A stretch of 64,000 bases of DNA from Calonectria ilicicola (lineage: Eukaryota > Ascomycota > Sordariomycetes > Hypocreales > Nectriaceae): assembly GCA_020809705.1 (NCBI GenBank), contig CP085831.1:1488001-1552000 (forward strand). Direction: 5' to 3'. Made by a program: the position numbers and the translations under genes. Each line of letters starts with the position of its first letter. The first letter of the stretch is position 1. Below are positions 57,812 to 64,000 of this stretch, piece by piece. The notes below the pieces were generated by a model that saw only the letters and a program-made list of their open reading frames with translations, did not search any database and had not been told where the DNA came from.

Positions 57812-59608
57812 TCATTCACAATATAGCTCAATCAACAGTGACTTGACTGGTTGTTCAATCTGCCGCCGTCCCCACACCGCGCCCTCAAGACCCTCACACA
57901 AGTTACCAACCTCCTCTACCTTGTCCCACTCCCCTGTCTCCATACTCTTCTCGAAGTATCTGATTAAAATGCGATTGCCACCATCCTCGAAAACAAATTC
58001 CCGTCCCAACAGCCGCGCCCATTGTTCCGTCAAGGTTCCCTCGACTGCATTTGCTTTTTCGATTGTCAAGAACTTGACAGCTAGAGCATAAAGAGAGGGC
58101 GTATTCCACAGTCCATCCTGGCCAGGATATTGTCGTAACATTTGTACAGAATTCTCTCGCGCCGATGAATCACGACACCAAAACGCTAGAAGGAACAGAT
58201 GCCACGAAAGATCGCATTGCACTGAAATACGATGAATTGGGTTTTGTATTTGATCTTTGGCCAAGTCCAAGGCCAATTTAGCCACCGATAAATATTCGTA
58301 AAATAAAGGCGTTCGTTCGATCAATTTTCCAACGTCAAAGTGCTGAGGAGGATCATCAAATATATAGGCCCCGAGGCACTGTAAGCGCAAATGAATAGCG
58401 CGAAGATGCGATTGTGATTCTGATTGAACCAAAGATATGTCTTTGAAAAGTGGCAAAAAGGCCAAGTTCATTGACTCTAAAATTTGTCGAGACTCTCGAC
58501 AAAATATTTCGATGTGGGGGTTTCCAAGACAATCCAAACTTGGATGTTCTGGGACACTTGCATCCTCATAGTTAAAAGTACGAATATTGCGCAAGTTTTC
58601 TGCTTGAATTTTGATCATTTTGGTGTGGTTGTGCTGGCGAGCAACCCAATGTTTCTCGAACTCATTGACGCTGTTAAAAGCTTCGGGGATGGGCTCATTT
58701 GTTTCTGGGGAGTAGGCTTGTTCACTAAGTAGAACAAAGAAAGATTCCATTGTCATATTTTTATGCCTAAGCCACTTTTTCAGATTGGGCAAGGAAGGAG
58801 TATTGCCAAGGCCTTTAGGGAGCACAGTTCGAGCTTGAAGCGCCAGGCTGAGGAATATACCCGCGACTGCTGCAAAAGGAGGCTTTAATTCGGGCTTGTG
58901 AGTGTGTGCTTGCCCATTTGCATCAGCCTCAGTCAGTAGACAAAGTAGGAGAGCCAATCCATGGTTAACGTGATCCAATGCACCTACGCGGTTCCCTCGA
59001 GATAATTCGAAATGCAAAAGCAGAAGAGAAAGCAACACTGCATCTTGCGTGGTAGCTTTCTGGGCTTGAAGCCTAAGGGACCTACAATAGCAAGCCAGCG
59101 CTTGATTTTGAGCTAAACTCGCTGTCCCAATGATATCGAGTCCTGGGTTTAAGGAACATTGATTTGGGGTCTTTTGAGACTCGCGGTACGCGATACCCAG
59201 GGCACCAATTGCCATAGCCGCATATCGAAGTGTGCTGTTATTGTGAACAAGCTGAGGCAAGATCACCTCCCAGAAATTGCATTTGGACGATGCCGTCAAC
59301 CATGGCAACTGAACTGATCCCATAAATTCTTGAAAGTAAAGTAGGCTGTTATGATCCCTAAAGCCAGAAGGATTATTGCTAGGCTGTGATTGTATTCTCT
59401 GTATGCTTTGTCGGGAATCCCAGCAGGATTGATATGAATTGAATCGAGTGTTCTTCTTCTGAGATGCATACCCTTCGCAATGGCCCCGGTTCTTGAGGCA
59501 GTTAATGCAATGTGGACGAGTCTCATCACATTTTATGTGACGCCTTTTGCAAGTTACACATCCCGTTCGTACTTTGGGGGTGGTTGTACGGGAGTGTTTT
59601 GCCTTCAT
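57812..59608 (-). CDS. Zn2Cys6 transcription factor
   Basis: The protein is 598 residues from ATG 59608. Residues 17-44 are a complete zinc binuclear cluster (C17, C20, C27, C34, C37, C44; C-x2-C-x6-C-x6-C-x2-C-x6-C), after a basic N-terminus. After a linker, the region from about 90 on (LLYFQEFMGSVQLPWLTAS..FWEVILPQL..N.TLRYAAMAIGAL, later YCRSLRLQAQKATTQDAVLLSLLLLHFEL) matches the fungal-specific regulatory domain seen in many Zn2Cys6 proteins. No introns and no disruption. The gene is separated from the amine oxidase by 1.8 kb. A regulatory link to it or to the xylan cluster is possible but not shown. Confidence 0.88.
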   Translation of the reverse strand: MKAKHSRTTTPKVRTGCVTCKRRHIKCDETRPHCINCLKNRGHCEGYASQKKNTRFNSYQSCWDSRQSIQRIQSQPSNNPSGFRDHNSLLYFQEFMGSVQLPWLTASSKCNFWEVILPQLVHNNSTLRYAAMAIGALGIAYRESQKTPNQCSLNPGLDIIGTASLAQNQALACYCRSLRLQAQKATTQDAVLLSLLLLHFELSRGNRVGALDHVNHGLALLLCLLTEADANGQAHTHKPELKPPFAAVAGIFLSLALQARTVLPKGLGNTPSLPNLKKWLRHKNMTMESFFVLLSEQAYSPETNEPIPEAFNSVNEFEKHWVARQHNHTKMIKIQAENLRNIRTFNYEDASVPEHPSLDCLGNPHIEIFCRESRQILESMNLAFLPLFKDISLVQSESQSHLRAIHLRLQCLGAYIFDDPPQHFDVGKLIERTPLFYEYLSVAKLALDLAKDQIQNPIHRISVQCDLSWHLFLLAFWCRDSSARENSVQMLRQYPGQDGLWNTPSLYALAVKFLTIEKANAVEGTLTEQWARLLGREFVFEDGGNRILIRYFEKSMETGEWDKVEEVGNLCEGLEGAVWGRRQIEQPVKSLLIELYCE

Positions 59609-60020
59609 GACTCCGTAGTACCTGAGGCTTGTGTGAGGTTAATTGTAACATCATTAGGCAGACCTTTATTCAGGCACTTACTCTCTTTGCGATTAACAGG
59701 TATGCAATAGCTTTAGAGCCTCTGTTTTGAAGATGGTCTGTTAATTGGGAGCCTAAATATGGTAGGTAAAATATTTTACGAGCTAATCGCAGTAGCACAT
59801 GAACGGCCTATGACTAATCATGCACTAATTATGCTACAAAAGTTATGGGAACATTTTCAATGTCTGTCATCACGGTCAGATTTGACTCCATTAAGAAGAT
59901 TAAGTAAACATGGCCTTTATGCTAGAACAATGCAGAGATGAAAAATCGTTTGCAAACCTGATGAACTATGAACGCTAGACTAAGCCGTAGAATTCCTTCC
60001 ATGAAGCATATTAAACCAAA
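59609..60020. other. intergenic, 412 bp
   Basis: Upstream of the Zn2Cys6 gene and downstream of the kinesin-like gene. Nothing recognised. Confidence 0.5.
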
Positions 60021-61367
60021 TTAAGCGACAGCAGATCCAACAAGGCTCGCATATTTCAAAGAATTTAGAGTCGCTGAATATTGATCGCTTGCCGGAGAAG
60101 CGGTAATAATGATGGCTGAATTTCCTTTAGCCGTGCTGATGAAATTCTCTCGCAGCACCATCGTCAGGGCCGATGACCGGAAGGGGATTCTTGACTGGCT
60201 CCCAGACCATGCTCTCATAACTTCCTTTAGTGCCAGCAAATCTGAATTAATTTGTCGGCCCTCTTGACGTTCTTGTGGGGTTTGTTTTTTGCTTTGCACT
60301 CGATTGTTGCCTTCATGATATTCGGCACCGGCTAGATCGACAAACACCATTTTTGCACCTAGACATGGAACTTGACTTGATTTGACAATTTTTTCAATAT
60401 CTTCTTCTGCTGCGGCCACTCGACTCTCAAATTCAGTCTTCTCGGCTTCCGCTGTATCGATTCGCTTCTGGTTAATCTGATAGTCGGGGTTGGGCACCCA
60501 CTTCCCGTCTTCTGTCCGTATTACACCTTTGGTCTGCTCCTCAATGCTAATGTCAGTTGCACGCTTCCCCACAGGGACAAGCTCAGACTGTCGATCAATC
60601 AAAGCCTCGCGAGCCTCGATCAAAGACCGATTAATAATCTCCATCTCCAATACCGCATGTGTCCTGGAGCTTTGGTCATGCGTGGTAGATGTTCCCACTG
60701 AGCGCTTCCCGAGGGCCTCAATGAGTTGTTCCCATAGAGAATCGAATGCCCAGCATTGTCTCTGAACGATGGGCCGGACCCTGACCTTGCCTTCTTCAAG
60801 AAGTTCGGTTTCCCCACGTATGTGGACTTTTCCATCAGGCCCTTCTCTGATGTGGCATTCAGCGTGGTTGTTGAGAAGATCAAAGGCCGACTTCTTGCGG
60901 AGCTCAAATAAAGTGAAGCCGAGGCCCAAATTTTCTTGCTCGCCGCTGTCATTGAGTTGATCAAGACATTTGAAAAGTTGTTTGGCTGCGGCCAGACAAA
61001 CACCAAGCTCACGGACATCCTCAAAGTCATAACCCATGATAGTATGTGTCTTGCCGCTGCCTGAGTGGCCATACGCGAAAATGCTGCAATTTTCGCCACG
61101 TAAGACCTTGGCGATGTTGGGTGCCACAATGGCATCAAATATTTTAGAGTTGTCGTCTTCCGGACCAAAAACAGCCTTGAATGCAGACGAGCTTTTCCAT
61201 GGACGATCTCGAGCGGGTGGTTGGGGTTCCATCGACACAGCAAGCAACGATTGTGCATTCGGAGCAGTGCTATGTCGGATTTGGCCAGATGCCATTTCTG
61301 TCTGAGCAAGTGGTCGCCACCTTGCAAAAACATGAATGGATTTCGACATGGGAGGAGAATCAGCCAT
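60021..61367 (-). CDS. short kinesin-like motor protein with insertion
   Basis: The 448 residues are almost all motor domain: IHVFARWRPL at the start, P-loop GHSGSGKTHT at 100-109, switch I HDQSSRTHA at 230-238, switch II VDLAGAE at 343-349, then INSDLLALKEVMRAW and IPFRSSALTMVLRENF. Between switch I and switch II is a charged insertion (about residues 245-335) far longer than in ordinary kinesins, partly predicted helical (KRIDTAEAEKTEFESRVAAAEEDIEKIVKSS) with a beta-like TEDGKWVPNPDYQ stretch. There is no stalk, tail or extra domain, and the frame ends soon after the last motor helix. Motor residues for ATP binding are kept. It may work as a single head or with a partner, or not as a transport motor at all. 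No introns. Confidence 0.82.
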   Translation of the reverse strand: MADSPPMSKSIHVFARWRPLAQTEMASGQIRHSTAPNAQSLLAVSMEPQPPARDRPWKSSSAFKAVFGPEDDNSKIFDAIVAPNIAKVLRGENCSIFAYGHSGSGKTHTIMGYDFEDVRELGVCLAAAKQLFKCLDQLNDSGEQENLGLGFTLFELRKKSAFDLLNNHAECHIREGPDGKVHIRGETELLEEGKVRVRPIVQRQCWAFDSLWEQLIEALGKRSVGTSTTHDQSSRTHAVLEMEIINRSLIEAREALIDRQSELVPVGKRATDISIEEQTKGVIRTEDGKWVPNPDYQINQKRIDTAEAEKTEFESRVAAAEEDIEKIVKSSQVPCLGAKMVFVDLAGAEYHEGNNRVQSKKQTPQERQEGRQINSDLLALKEVMRAWSGSQSRIPFRSSALTMVLRENFISTAKGNSAIIITASPASDQYSATLNSLKYASLVGSAVA

Positions 61368-62446
61368 CTTGAAGGGATAAGATAATTGAATGAGAGATTA
61401 ATTGCAATTTAATCCAAAGAGAAGCTGACTTGCCTGAGCATTTATATACCAATAACCTCAATTTCGATGCCTTGAATCCGTCATAACACTTTCTAGCGGT
61501 GGGTTGAAGTGAAGTTTTTCATTGGCTGCTCAAGCTAATATGGATCCACCGTACGCATGGTTAAATCAAGGCTTTGCCTATTCAAGTAATTGTACGAGCC
61601 GTGCGCTGAAAATGTCTCCACTGCGCCCGCACTTGGTGGAGTGTCGGCGGAGGGAAGCGAAGCGAGACGAAGCCAGGGTGACATTGTAACCGAGACCTAG
61701 GGTAGGTCAGGTCATACTGAGGTGGTCTCAACAATATTTAGGAGAACCGGTCTGTTTATCACAAGACTTAGAAGGAAGATGCAACGCTTACACGTGAATT
61801 TGATATAAAAATACCGACGAAGAGGTACTGCAACGGAAAAAATGTGGTTGAGTCCTAGCGGGGACTAGTACAAGCAGTAGTGCTATTGTGTGACCCTTCC
61901 AACTGTACCTACTCTCCACCAAATCACGAATTGTATGCATCCAAGATTGACAAAGCGTGTGAAACTGTCCCAGATATGATAATGTTTACAAATAAAATAC
62001 CAACCCCCACCCTAACCACAATTCGCAACAGTCTTGTCATACTTGTAGCAAGATGAACAACTTGGTGAGACGAGACGGTGTCACGTGGGATGCGTCACGT
62101 GTGAGGGGCTGGATAAAGACAGCCTTTCTCAAAGTACCGAGCTTCTCTTCCGTTGTCAATTTACCAGATGTTGACCTTGCAGTACTAACTGACCTCTTTA
62201 ACCTTAAAAACAACCCATTCGTCCTGTAATAAATCTCCGAATTCGCGTGTGTGATTCCCATCGTTATCCATCGTCGCCACCCACAGTAAATTAGACCTAG
62301 ACGCCAATCTTGTTAGGTACCACGCATTGCCTTTGCCTCCAACTGCCTTGTGGAGCAACACTTCAACGGAGATTTTGTACAATCGGATATGTACAAATGA
62401 ATGCAGAACTGACAAGTGTTATCCAATTGCAGATGAAGTAAGCAGA
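61368..62446. other. intergenic, 1.08 kb
   Basis: Divergent promoter region between the kinesin-like gene and the MFS gene. Short frames only. A purine-rich GGGAAGCGAAGCGAGACGAAG stretch lies near 61652-61672. No RNA gene recognised. Confidence 0.5.
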
Positions 62447-63876
62447 ATGCCTTCGATACACGATAACCCCCCACTGCTGTCGAATACGAGCATCGACAAT
62501 GAAGAATCCCAACAATCCCCAACGGAAACGACCAGCTTACTGCCAACGACTCGGCGGAATCATGACAAGGCCTTGAAGCTAATCGCTGTGAATTTTGCAA
62601 TGCTTTTAGCTGGAATGAAGGGCAAGAACACCCTTATCAGATCACCTAGCTGTTCAATTACTGACAATCGAGCTTCTAGATGGCGCAACCGGCGCGTTAA
62701 TACCGTACATTCAGCCCACTTATCGCGTTGGCTTACTCTCTGTCGCGATACTGTATCTCGTCAACTTTTCTGGGTGGTTGGTAGCAGCCATTTCCAACGT
62801 CCACATGACCAGCAGATTTGGCACGGGTGGTACTTTTGTCGCCGGCGCATCGTTAATGTTTAGCGCATTCGTCCTCAATGCTTGGAAGCCCCCGTTTCTA
62901 ATTTTCGGGGCCTCATTTTTCCTTACAGGCCTGGGAGGAGCGTACATCGATGCGCAGGCCAATACCTATCTGGCGAATACGGAAAATTCTCATCGGTGGC
63001 TAGGAGTTTCACACGCGACGTATGGCCTAGGTGCCATGTTGAGTCCTCTGGTTGTGACCACTATCGCCACGAACATTCCATACTGGCACAGCTTTTATCT
63101 ACTCATGATTGTCTTGGCCGTGGTCAACATAGCACTGTTGTCCTGGGGATTCAAATCTGATGTACCTAAAGCATCGGACGGTGCATCATCGCATTCCGAA
63201 GCAACTGAGAGGCTTAAAATTGCCCTATCACAGAAATCATTGTGGATACTGAGCGCGTTTTATTTTCTATACGTAGGCGCAGAAGTCACCACCGGTGGTA
63301 AGTTATTGTTCGTTTATTTCACTTGTGAATATTTACTGATGCCAAGCCAGGATGGGTCATTGAATTCCTAATCTCTGTACGCCATAGCCCACCCGGATTG
63401 GCCGGTTATGTCGCCTCGGGATTCTGGGGAGGCCTTACAATCGGACGCATCCTCTTGGCTGATATTACTCACAAGTTTGGCAATAGACGAATGGTGTCTA
63501 TCTACATCCTTGTGGGGCTTGGCCTACAGTTGATTATCTGGTTTGTGCCGCATGTTATCGTCGACGCCATTGCTGTTACTCTGCTCGGGTTTTGTTTTGC
63601 TCCGCTTTTCCCAACAGGGCTGTCGGTTCTTTCACAGCTCCTACCACGAGAGTTGCATGTTGCTTCAATAGGTAGGCCTTTTCTAACCGACTTGGGCGAA
63701 AAAGAAACAACTGACCAGATACAGGACTCTGCGCCACCGTTGGCCAGGCCGGGTCGGCCACGTTTCCATTTCTAACAGGGGCTATTGCATCAAAGCTGGG
63801 CGTTATTGTCATGCAGCCGATTATGGTGATACTTCTTGTTGGTATGCTGGTGGCCTGGATCCTCATCCCCGAATAA
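62447..63876 (+). CDS. MFS transporter (BSC6-like), with GC-AG first intron
   Basis: Four exons (62447-62621, 62680-63297, 63351-63672, 63726-63876) give 421 residues. Introns are 58, 53 and 53 bp; the first has a GC donor (GCAAGA) with an ACTGAC branch and CTAG acceptor, the others GTAAGT and GTAGGC. Splicing restores LLAGMKDGATGALIPYIQPTYRVG, the conserved first helix pair of fungal transporters resembling yeast Bsc6, followed by SGWLVAAISN, GGAYIDAQANTYLA, SHATYGLGAMLSPL and a C-terminal half ending LLVGMLVAWILIPE. About 12 membrane helices. The N-terminal tail is Ser/Thr-rich (NTSIDNEESQQSPTETTSLL). Substrate unknown. The ATG chosen is the first in frame. Confidence 0.85.
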
Positions 63877-64000
63877 AGATGACGTAGATAGGACTCAATA
63901 GAAGCTCGGGAGTACGATGGTATCAAAAGTGGGCAATAAGTAACACCACATTATAATCTTACATTAATGGTACTAGTTTCGCTATTTATTCGTCTTTCAT
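63877..64000. other. 3' flank at window end
   Basis: Non-coding end of the window after the MFS stop; nothing recognised. Confidence 0.4.

Overview
The window comes from a filamentous ascomycete (Pezizomycotina), probably a sordariomycete. The evidence is short 44-65 bp introns with CTNAC-type branch points, a Zn2Cys6 regulator, F-box, NLR-like and HeLo proteins, GH30 and GH67 enzymes, and a 22.6 kb extremely AT-rich block whose damage is C-to-T/G-to-A, the mark of repeat-induced point mutation (RIP). The genus is inference; no marker gene fixes it.

Layout. (1) 1-2479: the 3' part of a PNP-NACHT-ankyrin (NLR-like) gene carrying an in-frame stop. (2) 2480-4165: gene-poor, with one possible small zinc-binding ORF. 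(3) 4166-26740: RIP-degraded transposons that can be ordered by target-site duplications. A Helitron helicase remnant (minus strand) is split by a Fot1/pogo-like element (5521-7310) and ends at a Ty3/Gypsy element on the minus strand (8039-26375, TSD AGCAC). Inside that Gypsy element lie a 495 bp TRIM-like element (8743-9237, TSD TTTAT), a second Gypsy element on the plus strand (10497-21734, TSD GCCTA) whose 5' LTR holds another Fot1/pogo-like element (10757-12615, TSD TA), and a little-damaged solo LTR (21948-22479, TSD TAATT). Removing the insertions returns the outer Gypsy to about 6.06 kb with its domains in the correct order.

(4) 26741-43300: an accessory-looking segment. It has a 5'-truncated membrane-protein gene at the transposon border, a conserved hypothetical, an RNase H-fold protein, an intron-containing tRNA-Thr(AGT), two decaying tandem paralogs with F-box-like N-termini, an intact F-box protein, a TPR protein, and a divergent pair made of an active-looking Ser/Thr kinase and a HeLo-domain pseudokinase (an arrangement resembling MLKL), followed by another F-box protein. 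(5) 43900-53140: a coherent glucuronoxylan-use cluster: GH67 alpha-glucuronidase without a signal peptide, sugar/oligosaccharide MFS permease, secreted GH30 (subfamily 7-like) xylanase, and SGNH esterase. GGCTAAA (XlnR/Xyr1-type) sites lie in all three upstream regions. (6) 53467-63876: flavin amine oxidase (L-amino acid oxidase-like) with five exons, Zn2Cys6 factor, a motor-only kinesin-like protein with a large insertion, and an MFS transporter with a GC-AG intron.

The gene models rest on hand-read splice sites; spliced lengths were checked to be multiples of three. All domain names are from motif recognition, not from searches.
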